Below, piece by piece: positions 9,445 through 20,808 of a stretch of DNA of 64,000 bases. Source of the stretch: Pipra filicauda (lineage: Eukaryota; Chordata; Aves; Passeriformes; Pipridae); the NCBI RefSeq assembly GCF_003945595.2, contig NW_024104173.1, positions 1 to 64,000 on the forward strand. The letters are read 5' to 3'. The translations under genes and the position numbers were made by a program. Every line of letters starts with the position of its first letter. Position 1 is the stretch's first letter. The notes under the pieces were generated by a model. The model did not search any database. It was not told the DNA's origin and worked only from the letters and a program-made list of their open reading frames with translations.

Positions 9445-11250
9445 GCATTTGAGTTATGTTCCTGACTATGTGCTTCGGCTGTGAGGAGTCTAATACAACC
9501 AGTTCAAGAAGATGCTATGCTGGAGATGTTTAAAACTAAATGAGAAAAAGCCCCAGGTTTCTTGGTAGGGACTAAAAGCTCTGGAAGCACTGAATCACCA
9601 ACCATTGGGTGATCCCAAAGTATTTTTTTTTTAGTGTCAATGGCAGTTCAAAATTTGTAAAAAGTAAAGGCTCTTGAATCAGTGCTAAAACTGAACTGCT
9701 TAGAAGAAATAGAATTTTGCCCCAGAAGACAGAAACATGGTTATACCTCACATTTTAGAAACAGCCTTTAATGTTTCCACAGTTGCTACTTTATGTGAAA
9801 CATATCTGAAAATATCTGATTACACAGAGACATTTTGTCATCTGTTCTTTGCATTTATTATTATTTGCTTGGCAAATAATTTAAGCTATCAAACTATACT
9901 GGGAAATACACATGACAAATCCTAAGGTTGAAATAGTTTAAACAGAAATATAACATGTACATGAGCTTCAGTAAACAAAACAAGGATAAGCACACACATA
10001 CACAATATATGTAAGGACTAGCCAAAAGAGATACTATCAAAAAAAAAAAAGAAACATAGCAAGAAGAAAGGCATACCAGAAGGTCCAGTTATGCTGCTCG
10101 TGCTTGCAGAACTTGACAGAAAATGCAGATGCTACAAAACTGAAGGACAGTAGCTGTGTGGCAGAACTTTAGAACATCAGTCATAGTAAATAGGGTGATA
10201 GAATTGAATTCTGGAAAAAGGAAGATGTATCACTCTACTAAAAGGTAGATCTGGTATGTGAAATGTTAGGGATTTATTGAAATTTGTTGTCCATGAGTTG
10301 AGAAAAAACAAAGGATTTACATGTCCTAAGTATCATGGAGTAGCAGAAACAAAAATAAAAGGTAACCATGAAGAAAGCACAGAAATATGTGCTCTACCAT
10401 TTAAGATGACAAAGAGGATCCTGGTTGTTCACTGGTTACACCAAGAGAAGAGGTATTCCACAGCCCTCTGATGATGTCTTTTTATCCCAAACACATGTAA
10501 CACCTCTGGGTGGATGGCAAAACTCTGGGCCTTCAGCTGTTTAGGTAAAATCAGCAATACCAACAGCTTACAGGCAAACTAGGCATAAAGGTATCATGTG
10601 ATGGCAAAATAATATGTCAGCAGATATGCAGGCTGCTGTGCTCTTTACTAGTTTCAGTTACCAGGTTGATTTAAATTTAATTCCCTGAAGAGCTCATTAC
10701 CATACTCTAGTTTGGAGTGTTTAAATTGTCATCATGTAATTGCATAATAAGAAAAACACACGTTTTATCAAATTATAGTAAATACAGGAATTTCAGAACT
10801 CCCTAAAAACTGTCTTATCCATAAGTCCATTTGAAGCACAATACAGGAAAAAACAAACAAACAAAACAACCACCCCCCCTTCAAAAACCCAAGTGACCTA
10901 ATGCATATCACGCTTAACACTTCAAAGATAACCTATTCAGGTTTCTTTTTCCCCGCTTCATACACCAGGCACGATGTCTCAATTTATAATAAGTTTTGTC
11001 AACTATTTATAGTCAGCTAGGAATTATTCAAAGTGTGCTCATTAAATGTTTACCCATCATCTCTGTTAAATATACTTCCTTTTGCCCATATTAATAGAAG
11101 TATTTGACTTCCTCTCACCATTTTGTGAAGTGCAAGGTAATTTGCAATGAGAGCAAAAATACTGAAATCACGACAGGAACTCAGATAACGTCAGATTTCT
11201 GTTAAAAATGCAATTAGTATTTTTCCATGATATTGATAAGTTTTTATTAA
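9445..11250. other. AT-rich DNA without recognised genes
   Basis: No ORF resembles a known protein; the longest are about 62-64 codons. Contains short simple tracts: an A-run near 10040-10051 and an AAACAAACAAACAAAAC tract near 10850-10868. Confidence 0.6.
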
Positions 11251-11803
11251 TCATAGAATCATAAAATTGTTAAGGTTGGAAGAGACATTGAAAATCATCA
11301 AGCCAACCATAACCCCAGCACTGCCAAATCCACCACTAAACAATGGCCCTAAGCACCACAGCTACATGTCTTTTAAACACCTGCAGGAATGGTGACTCAG
11401 CCATTCCTACCTCCCTAGGAAGCCTGTTCCAATGCTTGGCAACCCTTTTGGGGAACTAATTTTTACTAATATCCCATCTAAATCTCCCCTGACACAACTT
11501 AAGGCCTCTTATTTCCTCTCATTATGTAACTTCTTACCTGGAAGAAGAGACCTACACCCATCCCACCATAACCTTCTTGCAAGTAGTTGTAGAGAGCCAT
11601 AAGGTCTCCCTGGGAAGCCTCCTATTCTCCAGGCTAAACAACCCCAGCTTCCTCAGCCACTCCTCATAATACTTGGGCTCCAGACCAGCCACTGTTCCTA
11701 AGACTTGGGCTCCAGACCCTTCACCAGCTCCACTGCCGTTCTTTAGACGTACTCCAGCAGCTCAATGTCTTGCTTGTGGTGAGGAACCCAAAACTGATCA
11801 CAG
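11251..11803 (-). mobile_element. CR1 LINE 3' fragment, decayed
   Basis: The left end TCATAGAATCATAAAATTGT is the reverse complement of the CR1 3' terminus. It is followed by the reverse-complement CR1 3' UTR (AAGGTTGGAAGAGACATTGA, then a CCACTAAACAATGGCCCTAAG stretch). The C-terminal ORF2 domain follows as a frameshifted antisense reading (GGGAAGCCTCCTATTCTCC, TCCAGCAGCTCAATGTCTTG). An internal repeat of ACTTGGGCTCCAGAC occurs twice (11670-11684 and 11702-11716), which looks like a local duplication. Orientation is minus, 5'-truncated near 11803. Confidence 0.85.
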
Positions 11804-11812
11804 TTCCTTACT

Positions 11813-11996
11813 TCCCCAAGATTAGAAAACTATATTTCATGATTGCTATGCCCAAGATGGCCTTGAGCCATCACATCACCCACCAGTTCTTCTCTATTGA
11901 TAAGCAGCAGGTCCAATGGGGCACCTCCTCTGGTTGACTTATTCACCAGCTGTGTCTGGAAGCTACCTTCTTTATGGAAGCAATTTTGATGCAGGG
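11813..11996. repeat. Unclassified interspersed-repeat-like segment
   Basis: The segment around ATAAGCAGCAGGTCCAATGG and GCACCTCCTCTGGTTGACTT looks like moderately repetitive avian sequence often found near CR1 copies, and it is richer in GC than the flanks. It has no open frame. I cannot name the family. It ends where the SINE begins. Confidence 0.3.
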
Positions 11997-12149
11997 TGTA
12001 GGACCCCGAGATTAGCTCGGTTGGTTAGAGCATAGTGTTAATAACACCAAGATTATGCACTTGATCCCTGTAGGGGCTATTCACTTAAGATTTAGACTCA
12101 AGGATCCTTGTGGGTTCCTTCCAACTCAGAATATTCCATGATTCTGTGA
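11997..12149 (+). mobile_element. tRNA-Ile-derived SINE with CR1 tail (TguSINE1/ManaSINE1 type)
   Basis: The 5' half (12001-12079) follows tRNA-Ile(AAT). It has an A box TAGCTCGGTTGG at 12013-12024, an anticodon-loop region GTTAATAACACC, and a decayed B box GCACTTGATCC at 12057-12067 (Pol III promoter consensus GGTTCGATTCC). The 3' half (about 12090-12149) is a CR1-like tail: AAGGATCCTTGTGGGTTCC, CAACTCAGAATATTCCATG, ATTCTGTGA. Such chimeras are known to be mobilised by CR1 enzymes recognising the shared tail. TguSINE1-like elements are described from passerine birds, so this copy is the best taxonomic clue in the window. It has mutated promoter boxes and is an old, inactive copy. Confidence 0.88.
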
Positions 12150-12187
12150 ACTTAACCTCAGCTACCTAACTAGATCAGTTTTCATCC

Positions 12188-13050
12188 TTGTTGTTCTTCA
12201 GTTCCACTTGCAAAACCTTGCACCTGTTATGTCATGGCACCTGGAAAGGTGAGGCAATCATAGGGGTGGCACATCTGCTGTACCAGGCAGGAATTTATCA
12301 CCATTACCCTCTATCACTTAAGTCAACACATTCAGCCAGGTGGAGAGAAGACAAAGAATCCTCCATATCTTGCATCCTGTCTGCCTGTCTGGCCTGTCCC
12401 AGGGAAGGTACAGTGTGATTCCGGTAGTTCTACCTTTCAGACCCCCAGATGCTCCTCAACTTATGCCCTCTTAGAGCTCTGTCACTAAGCAGAGGAGTGC
12501 CCCTCTACCTGGGCACACCTTCCACAGTTGTGCTCACTGCTCCCATCCAGTACTGCTATAACAGCAGGGCACAGCCTGCAGCTTACACCTGGGTGCAGTG
12601 TGTTCCCACCAGAGCTCTGTCTGGGCAGCTGCATAAAGTCATGGTGGGTGCAGAGCTTAGGGAGGCCATGGTTTTCTTCTGGGTGGATGCCATTGCTCCA
12701 TGGTTGAGCTGGCAGGGCTTCAACATGGCAGGGCTTTTCTGCATGCTCTTCTGCACAAATTGCCATATCATACCCTGACTGATGTGCCATGCCTGTTTGC
12801 CCATTCTGTTGGTGGCAATCCCAGTCACTGGTGTTCCTTAAGTGCTTCTTTTATAAATGGGGGGGCTTGGCAGCCATTGCTGCTGGCTCTGCCCAGATCC
12901 TGTCAGCTGCTGTTGCACGAGCTGGGGGCTACCAGTGGCTCTTTTCTCACCCTTAGGTTCCCCTAGTTCAGGGACCCCCTATCCACCACTCCAGAGTGTT
13001 CCTCTGCAGATTGTGCTGGAACTGAAGCTGTTTGCCTTCGTGACTGAGTA
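12188..13050. other. GC-rich block of unknown origin, probably repeat-derived
   Basis: GC content is well above background, with overlapping open frames on both strands. On the plus strand 12449-12778 (109 codons) and 12700-12966 (88) are open; on the minus strand 12485-12790 (101) and 12583-12828 (81). None matches a protein I know. The minus-strand frame with segments such as MQKSPAMLKPCQLNHG and SAPTMTLCSCPDRALVG has a composition (Gln, Thr, Ser, Trp) faintly like LINE ORF1 proteins, but that is a guess. Overlapping long frames on both strands are expected by chance in GC-rich DNA. Its position next to the SINE and an LTR-like block suggests transposon remains. Confidence 0.35.
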
Positions 13051-13161
13051 ACTAATGTTACAGAGGAAGATTAATTGTGCTTTTATACTTAGGGTAGCAG
13101 ATGGTACTCAAATGTAGGAAATCTGGCAGGTATGTGAAGTAACATTTAGACATTCTTAGAT

Positions 13162-13187
13162 GTTTTTTTGTTTGTTTGTTTGTTTTT
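13162..13187 (+). repeat. (GTTT)n simple repeat
   Basis: T-run followed by four to five GTTT units. Confidence 0.85.
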
Positions 13188-13210
13188 CATCAAACAGAAA
13201 TCTGCTAATA

Positions 13211-13830
13211 TGGAGTGCAGTAGTTTGATTTTTAGGCCTTCCTTGGTAACCGAGGTCAAAACCAAGGAAGTATTCCATTCCATCCCTTTACGTGAACAGA
13301 GGTATAAATAAGATGGAGAGATCTCTTCCCCTCTTCTCTCCGGTGAACTTGGGAGACAGCAGGTCCCTGCAATTGGTCTCGCTTATCTGGAAGTTGAGGC
13401 CTGCTCAACTTGTTGCTTGCCACACAGGAGGTGGAGGGTGCTGGCCGTGTCTGGCGATCCTGTTTTTCTTAAAGGAAGTGGTGAGATTTCATTTTGCTAG
13501 TTCTTTATTTTGCCAGTTCCCAGGTTTTGATTGTGCATATCTGTTTTGGTTTTGTTCCTTTTCATCCCTTTTCCTTTCCCCTTCCCCTTTTTTTGGGGAG
13601 CTGTTTGGGGTTCTCGTATTAATATGTGCATAGGATTTTAACTGTATATAACTGGGATATATGTGAAAACATATATATATATTTTGATATAATTCCACTG
13701 ATTTCAGTTTCTCTGTTTCTATAGTTTTTTTTTCCTTTGCCTAAAGGGGGAGGGAGGGAAAGGCTTTCACTGGGTCTTGGAGACTTGGCGGGAAACCAGC
13801 TCCAAACTTGGTCATGGAGCTAGACCACAC
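13211..13830 (+). mobile_element. Candidate solo LTR of an avian endogenous retrovirus
   Basis: A TATA-like GTATAAATAAG lies near 13301. It is preceded by an inverted repeat TTCCTTGGT (13239-13247) / ACCAAGGAA (13261-13269) and followed by a GC-mixed then T-rich region. The distal part contains TATATAT, TTTGATATAATTCC (13682-13695), an AG-rich AAAGGGGGAGGGAGGGAAAG, and CTTGGCGGGAAACCAGCTCC. The TTTGATATAATTCC string also occurs in the LTR-like element at 20687-20696, just after its AATAAA. No canonical polyadenylation signal or target duplication was found, so the ends are approximate. The open frames (113 and 69 codons) are low-complexity and not meaningful. Confidence 0.4.
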
Positions 13831-13849
13831 CTAGCAGAGAAATTCTACC

Positions 13850-16800
13850 AAAAAAAATCAGCAACTGAACAATTGTATATGTAGTAGGGGTAAAATATTC
13901 CTTCCTTTCAGTAGATTTCTGTAACATTTTCCCTTTCACATATTGTCATCCTTAAAAACCCTACCTGGATGTATTCAAAAACACGTTGAGATTAAGCATT
14001 GTTTGAAACAGAACAGAAGAAATAGAATTGTATTTATGGAAAAGCCTGAAATAAAATCTGCCATTTTTCTTTCTTTGTTCTTCCTGGATAAGACTTTGCT
14101 TTTTGCTGAGATCTGAGTACATAGACTATCAGGGTCTTACTGTACTTCAACAAAGTCCCTCTCCAGGAAGATTTCTTTTTTTTTTCCTTCTTGGCTCTTT
14201 TTCTCTCTGTCTTTATTTGTGTGATACCACATTACTTTATAATCTTTGGCTACAGAAAAATAGCAGTTCCTTTTCCCTTTTATGCAATTTCACTTAATTC
14301 AGAAAGTTCTATCCAAGAATAAGGTAAACAGGTGGTTGCCTTTTTTGCTGTTTTGCCATATGCTTTGAACAGAACACAACATAAAAAGGACACACAGTAA
14401 ACAGCAAAGAAATTAAACAGTTACATCACCCACCTCAGTTAGGAAATTCTTATCAGACTATGTGTAGGAATATGAGTTAAATCTTTCATTAAAATAGCTG
14501 CAACTACATCTCCCCTCAAAGCCTTTAACAACCTTCCTAGTAGAATCTATGGTAAAAACAAAACTATTAAAAAAACCCAAACAGAACCCCCCCACCAAAC
14601 CAAAAGTAATAGAAATAAGAGAAGTGTGACTGATGAATCCAAATATTTAAACCACTTAAATATTTATACTTTCTTTGGAGAATTTTAACTTATGTGAAAC
14701 CTGATCATGCCATTAATTAGTTTATTGTGGTGTAAACCTGTCCATCATTCCCACAAAAAACACTTTAAGGCTAAAAAACGGACAGATGTAAGGTGAATTC
14801 TGTCTGTCTGTAGACAGAATATTAAACACTCTAATTCTATTTTTCCTATTTTTTTTAAGATATTTGATGCATTTTTACTCTATGTGGAACTAGGTACAAG
14901 ATGCAATGTGTTGTAATCTCTTGCTTTAGAATATTGTATTCTTTTTAACAGCCATAGAACTGTTTGAAATGTTTCCTGCCATTCAATTAATGCAGGTGCA
15001 AAGAAAGATGTTCCATGAGAATTTTCACTGGATCTCCCAGCTGATGCAGTTGGTGAATCAATTCAGAAATTAAACAATTTATAAAAATCAAGTAGGAAGA
15101 GGGATGATTTTTTTTTGTCTCTTTAGATTAAAGCTTGGGCATGTGTATGAATTTAGGCACCTTGATAAAATATGTACATAGTGATGAACTTTCCAAAAAC
15201 TTGCTCAGCTCTTTCTAAACCTGAAAGACTCCAAACAATACATAGTTTCAGTCTATTCAGGAAAAAACTTCAGGTTGCCTCTTGTGGACTTCAGGAAGGA
15301 GCTAGATGAAAAATCCATGTTTCCTCATGTAAAGAATTAATCGTTAGCTCAATATGTGTTACAGGTGAGGATGAAATTCTAGTTGAATTCTCCACTCCAT
15401 CTGGTTTAGCAGAAACTTGTGTCTTGAGTTAGCAGACTTTGCAAAGCCAGAAAACAAAATGATCAAAACATCGGCTTGACATTGTGTGGACCAACACTTC
15501 ACAACTAAGATGTAAATGGAAAGGATTTGTCCCTTCTCTGGAGAATTCTATTTATTAAGAGGTAAACTGGGAAAAGACCCTCTCCCATGTGTTGAATCTG
15601 AAAAAAAAAAAAAAAGAAAAAAAAAGGAAATTTTTAATTTTGGATGTAAACTCATGGAATTTACCTGGATGATTTTGTGTTTGTGAGTAAATATGTAGAA
15701 CTGAATTCTTGAATTTTCAAAGGGAAGCTGGATAATTCATAGTTGTCCCTGGTATGGGCTGTTGTGAATTTTGAAAACATTTGTATTAAACAGAAATGAA
15801 TCTTTCATTTAAAAGAGACAGAAGACAAAACGCTCAGAAATCACAAAACTGAGAACATTTGTTTGTGCACACGGTCCATTTTTGATTATGTAAACCAGTG
15901 ACTTGATGTTCCAGAAAGAAAGTGTTACAAAAAATAAAGAATTCTGAAGCAAAGAAGTGGCTGTGGGAAGAAGAAGGGCGTCCAGAAAGGATAAAGGAAA
16001 GATTCTAGCTGGAGGAAAGTTCTTTAAACTGGGAGAAGATCCTGGAGATGGGAGAGAAGTATGAGGATAAATACCTGACCTTGGCTGGTGATGCCCCAAA
16101 CTACTAGGAGCTGCATAGCAGGAACCAACACAGCCTGATCCTCCCAGAGCAGCAAAGATGTTCCTGCAGGGAAGGGAAGTCAGCATCTAGTGAACTACTT
16201 GTCTCTGTGTTTTTTTTCAACCTAAATGATTCTGTGAACTTAATGCTGTGGGAAAGGGAGGGAGATAACCAAGCAGAAAAAAAAACTCTAACCTCTTTTG
16301 GTTATATAAAGAATTTGCTTGACTGAATAAAGATTTGTTAGCTCAGGGACTCATCTCATCCCTTCTGCTATCCATATTGGTCTCCAAATCATAATCTTTT
16401 TATTTTGTGTTCTCTCTGTTCTCATAAATACTTTTGCAAATACACACAAGTATACAGTGTTAAACCAAAAGGGTCTAAGACCTGTATTAGTGTACCCACA
16501 ATCTTCATAATGCTTTCTCTGAGTGTGTTAGAAGAATTTTGTCCATCCTCTTCAAATCAGACTGACAAAAGTTGTTGGTTTTGAGAAGGATTGGTAAAAG
16601 ACTAAATATTTGTTCTTTTTCTGACTTCATACCAAGTAGCTGAGAAGTTATTCATTTCTCAATGCTGTTTAAGGAGAAGACTGAAATTCTTGAGCAGGAA
16701 CAGGTTGCCACTCCTGATTTTAAATTATCCATTCCTATCTCTTTCCCAGAATACCACAACTGGGATGACAGTAACTCACATGTACTAAATGCACAAGTAA

Positions 16801-19090
16801 TCTCAAAAGTGGCTAGTCTACTGTGATTTTGAACTGAACAATTGAAATGTCTCATGTCTGACTTGCTGCTTGCCATTTAGGGACTAGAAATTATTTTTGT
16901 TCTTTTCACCACAGTGGGTGACATAGGAAAGTTACTTGCCTCAAGAGAAATTATTACCCTAATTGTAGCAATCTAGTTAAATAAATACTATCAGGAACTT
17001 TCTCCCTTATCCACCATCACTTGTCTTCATAGAAAAATCCATGAAGCATAATCTGAGCATAAAGTGTCTGGAGAATTTCTTTTCATTATTTCTTTACTGT
17101 TGCTGAGGACTGTCTTGCAATCAGTCAAATGTTTATATGAGGATAGAACAAGTAATACGCACACCAAACACAGAACTTCACTGCACATCTGACATAATAA
17201 CAGGGTAGAAGCAGAATTAATCTCCTCATCTTAATTGTGATGGTCATTAAAATTACACAAAATATTTCTCGCCTACCCTCCCTCCCCCCCACTTCCCAAA
17301 TATTTTCTAGGGTTAAAACAAGTTGCTGCTATCACTATTATTATTATTGAGGCTGTATTTTGACCCGTAGACAAAAGACAGTAGTAGTAGTAATCCAGCT
17401 ATCTCCTAACTCCAGCAGTGTAATTCCAGAATGTTTTGAAATTATGGTCTTTTCTTGACACTTCTCAGAGGATTGCTGAGGAGAAATGCTCATTTACTAA
17501 TGTGACTGAAAAGCACTGTCACTCCAAATCACCACAGCCATTTAATGAAAATGGGCTTTTCAGAGATATAATAGATGCTGCCAAAGCAGTGATCAGAAAG
17601 AGAAGAAAGGGAATGAACTAAGTAATATGAGCTGTTAAAAACGTCAACTGTGTTTTGCTAAGATGTCTGACACAAGATGGTATCTGCCCTGCTGAATAAT
17701 TTCCTTCACCAGCTTCAGCTACCTGAAAATGTCTTCACTTTTTTTCACAGGCCACATACTGGTTGATAAGGCGAAAGGTTTCATTCCTATCATGTTAAAA
17801 TGAGTCATTTATACAGAAGCATTTTTAAAGGTGATGCTACTGCAATCGTTGTTCAGATGATGCCCAAGGAACAGTATTTAACTTTTTTAAAAATTTTTCC
17901 TGTTGAAACTAGTGCTTGGTCTTCCAAGTTCACTAATTACCTTGATGTTTACCTTTACATTTATATAATAAATAACTGGCTCCAATTCTAAGCTTCTTTT
18001 CTTCTATAGTCTTTTACTATAAGGTCCAGTATTTCAAAATTGGTTTTTATCTTGATTGAGAATGAAAATCTGAAACATACATTTATTTGATGATGCAGAA
18101 GATAATGAAAACAAACCAAACCTTACAGATTTATCAGGTGGTACTGTTAATATTCTTTTCATTTTTGAGGCAACACTCAGTTGTCCCCTTATAGATATCA
18201 AATACTAAATAAGTGGTACCTTGCATGTTTCCAGGTGCTGACAGAGGATATAAGTTCCCCACAGGTCCTAATTTGTAACTGCCAACCCACATTTTGCTTA
18301 TCCTAGGGTATTGTAGATGGCCTTGGGTGCCTGAGAGAATGAAATAGATCAAGTTGCTATATGTAGATGAGTTAAATTCTGACATACTAACGTATGAAGG
18401 ATAAGCATGTTTCGTCATGCATTCTGTTCAGCTGCATGCTAATTTCATGTTCTACCATAGAATTGATTTGAGACAGACCACTGTCAACTCTTGAGATAAG
18501 ACCAGGATGTTATGATTCAGGTACCACTGAAAACATACTAAAAGGAAAGAAATGTCTTTGAAAGTTTGAATATACTATATATTGAAAGACTGACCAATAC
18601 ACCAGAAGTTTTAGCCTTTGTGTGAAATCCTACAGAAGCAATCCCATTTCAAAGTCTCTTTGCATAGTAGCTGTTGGATAGCTTTATGCAATATTGTCTT
18701 TATTTGAGCAAATCAGAATTGTAAAAAAACACATTTGTTTTAGGGAGGTAATTTTATCTCTCACAGTATACTAAAAATTTTGCTCTTGGATTTCATTCCC
18801 TTATTCTGAAAATTCTTTATTAACTTTTGTTTTACCTTTCAGCGTATGTCTTCACTGTCTAAGCAGAAACATGTCCTCAAAATTCTACAGACAATTATGT
18901 ATGCAACTGCTGTATATTCAATGCTGCATACAAAGTCTACACGTCAGAAATTTAAAAATGTAGGAATGTTTCTTGTTTTACAAATGAAAACTCTAGAGAT
19001 AGTCTTGAACAGTCTGAAATCTGACACCGTATAAACATCTCTTTATTTTTCAGTAAGCATTTGGACAATTCTTTCAGGCATATGGTTTGA
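13850..19090. other. AT-rich DNA without recognised genes
   Basis: No frame has recognisable homology. Small features seen: a 9-bp inverted repeat ATTCTGTCT / AGACAGAAT at 14797-14820; an A-rich run at 15601-15625; a possible CR1-tail remnant (CAACCTAAATGATTCTGTGA) at about 16219-16238; an ATT trinucleotide run near 17337-17349. A 125-codon minus-strand frame at 15809-16186 lies in mixed sequence and shows no known domain. Confidence 0.55.
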
Positions 19091-19178
19091 TTCTTGGGGT
19101 GTCCTGTGTAGGACCAGGAGATGGACTCAATGATCCTTGTGGGTTTCTTCCAACTCAGTATATTCTATGATTCTATGA
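19091..19178 (+). mobile_element. CR1 3' UTR/tail fragment
   Basis: GGGTGTCCTGTGTAGGACC, GATGGACTCAATGATCC, then TTGTGGGTTTCTTCCAACTC and ATTCTATGATTCTATGATT form the 3' terminus of a CR1 element of the same tail type as the SINE at 11997-12149. No ORF portion remains, so this is an extreme 5' truncation (under 90 bp). Confidence 0.85.
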
Positions 19179-19604
19179 TTTATTTCTTAATAACTTATTA
19201 TTTTAAATATAGACCATGAAATTACAATTGCTATTTTACATCATCACTATAGAAGAAAAAATAGCTTTGCCTTATAAAACCAGGGGGGGTTGTTTGTTTG
19301 TCTACTTTCTGGTTTTAGTATTGGTATTTGTTATTTGTTGAATTCAAGAATAAATTAAAACAGCTTCAGATGTCCCTCTCTGAATTTTTTTTAGTAATAT
19401 TTTCTCCCAGACAAAAGTATATTATATAACATATTACATGAATTCTATTTTTCTGTTTCCTTTTACTATCCTGTGATAGAGTGATGGAGTAGATTTCTTT
19501 AACTTAGAAGTAAAAACGTCATTGAGTAAAATAAAAATACTAAAGGAAAAACGTTTCCAGAAAATGAGCAATTTTACATGATGCCCTAGTATCATGACTT
19601 GAAA

Positions 19605-20808
19605 AGACTTTCCCCCCTGGAGTTGGAAGATGGCTAGTTCCAGGAGTGGCATTTTTGGTGGTGAGCCAATCAGAGCTTGGTGCACCCCTGTGGAAATTAC
19701 ATATTCACAAAACTGGAAAAGAAAGCTTGTTGGTGTAGCTGGAATTAGAGGGAAGCCATGAGGTAGAGAGAGGGGCCAAGGGCTTTTCCCCTGGTCCTGT
19801 TCTGGCCGGGGGGCCAGACATGGTATAGCAGACGAATTGAGCCTCCCCCGAGACTGATGGTCGAGGGGAAACCCCGAAATTTGGAGAGGTCCCTGGACTG
19901 CAGCGTTTGTTTCCCCCCCTCCCACTGAGAGGCAGCGGACTGGGGCTTGAGTGGCCACCAGGGATTGAAGCCAGGCTCCTGACGGCAGGCACAGCGCTGG
20001 AGCGGAGCCAATGCGGGCCGAGGGGTGGCCCGGAGCAGGCTGGGACAATAGCCATGACCCTGGAGAGGTGACAGCAACACGCAGCCACAAAGTAGTCTGG
20101 GATGGGCTAGGGTGCACAACCATGATGATGAAGTGGCAGCAGCACGCAAAATGCAGAGCGAAGTAGACCTGGAATGGCCCAGACGGTACCAGCGTCCAGC
20201 TGAGACAGAGAAGACGGAGAGAGATCTGCTGGAGCGTTCTTGGGGTAGGGACTTGATCCAAAAATCTCTAGAACCCTTTTTACATGGGGAGGGTGGAATC
20301 CTACTTAGGGGACCCCTGAAATTCCTCATGGAAGGAACCTCCAAGAAGCAGGGGATGAAGACTTTAAGCTTTAATCCCTTGTACTCTGTGGTGCAGATCT
20401 GGTGAGACGGGTGTTCCCTCAAAGTCCATGGTAAGACCCTCAGTAATTGTGGCCAAAGGGCGAGAAGTGGGGGTAGACCCCCTTGCATTCCGAAGAAGAG
20501 AGAAAGAAGAACTTTCCAACTACTAAGAATTAGAGCTGTGGTCTTGAGAGTAAAGGACTACTTCTTCTCCTCCTGGACTTTAGGAGGGGAGGGAGGGGTG
20601 GTCTGTGTAAATATATTGTTTTATCATAGGAAAGTTAGTTAGGATTGTTGTATATAGTTTTTTATTCTGTTAGCAATAAACTTTGATATAATTCCCCCAT
20701 GATGCTGAGTTATGCCTGTGTGAAACTTCTCTCACATTTGGGTGAATTTGTGGGGGGTTTGAAATTGGTTTTGGGGGCTCCAACCACCTCACCTAGCTCA
20801 GACTACGA
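19605..20808 (+). mobile_element. Candidate long LTR of an avian endogenous retrovirus, GC-rich
   Basis: A 1.2-kb GC-rich island sits in AT-rich DNA. It starts near TGGAGTTGGAAGATGGC, has a CCAAT box (GCCAATCAGAGC, about 19662), and ends with an R/U5-like region: TTTTTTATTCTGTTAGCAATAAAC (AATAAA polyadenylation signal at about 20676), TTTGATATAATTCCCCCATG, and a closing CTCAGACTACGAC near 20808. The arrangement resembles a solo LTR. The island contains long frames on the minus strand (275 codons at 19434-20261; 247 at 19745-20488) and a 97-codon frame on the plus strand, but none shows retroviral or cellular domains, and the minus frames overlap each other. They are best seen as by-products of GC-rich sequence. 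No target duplication was identified. Confidence 0.5.

Noticed and set aside
9214..9465. Plus-strand 83-codon ORF covering copy B
   Set aside because: It is in a different frame from the zinc-finger reading and begins in flanking DNA; the meaningful frame is the one with CLSRIGL.
12001..12079. Functional tRNA-Ile gene
   Set aside because: The acceptor and T-arm pairing are degraded, the B box is mutated, and the CR1-like tail shows it is a SINE copy.
15809..16186. Minus-strand 125-codon ORF
   Set aside because: No recognisable domain, Ser/Pro-rich composition and no gene context; treated as chance.
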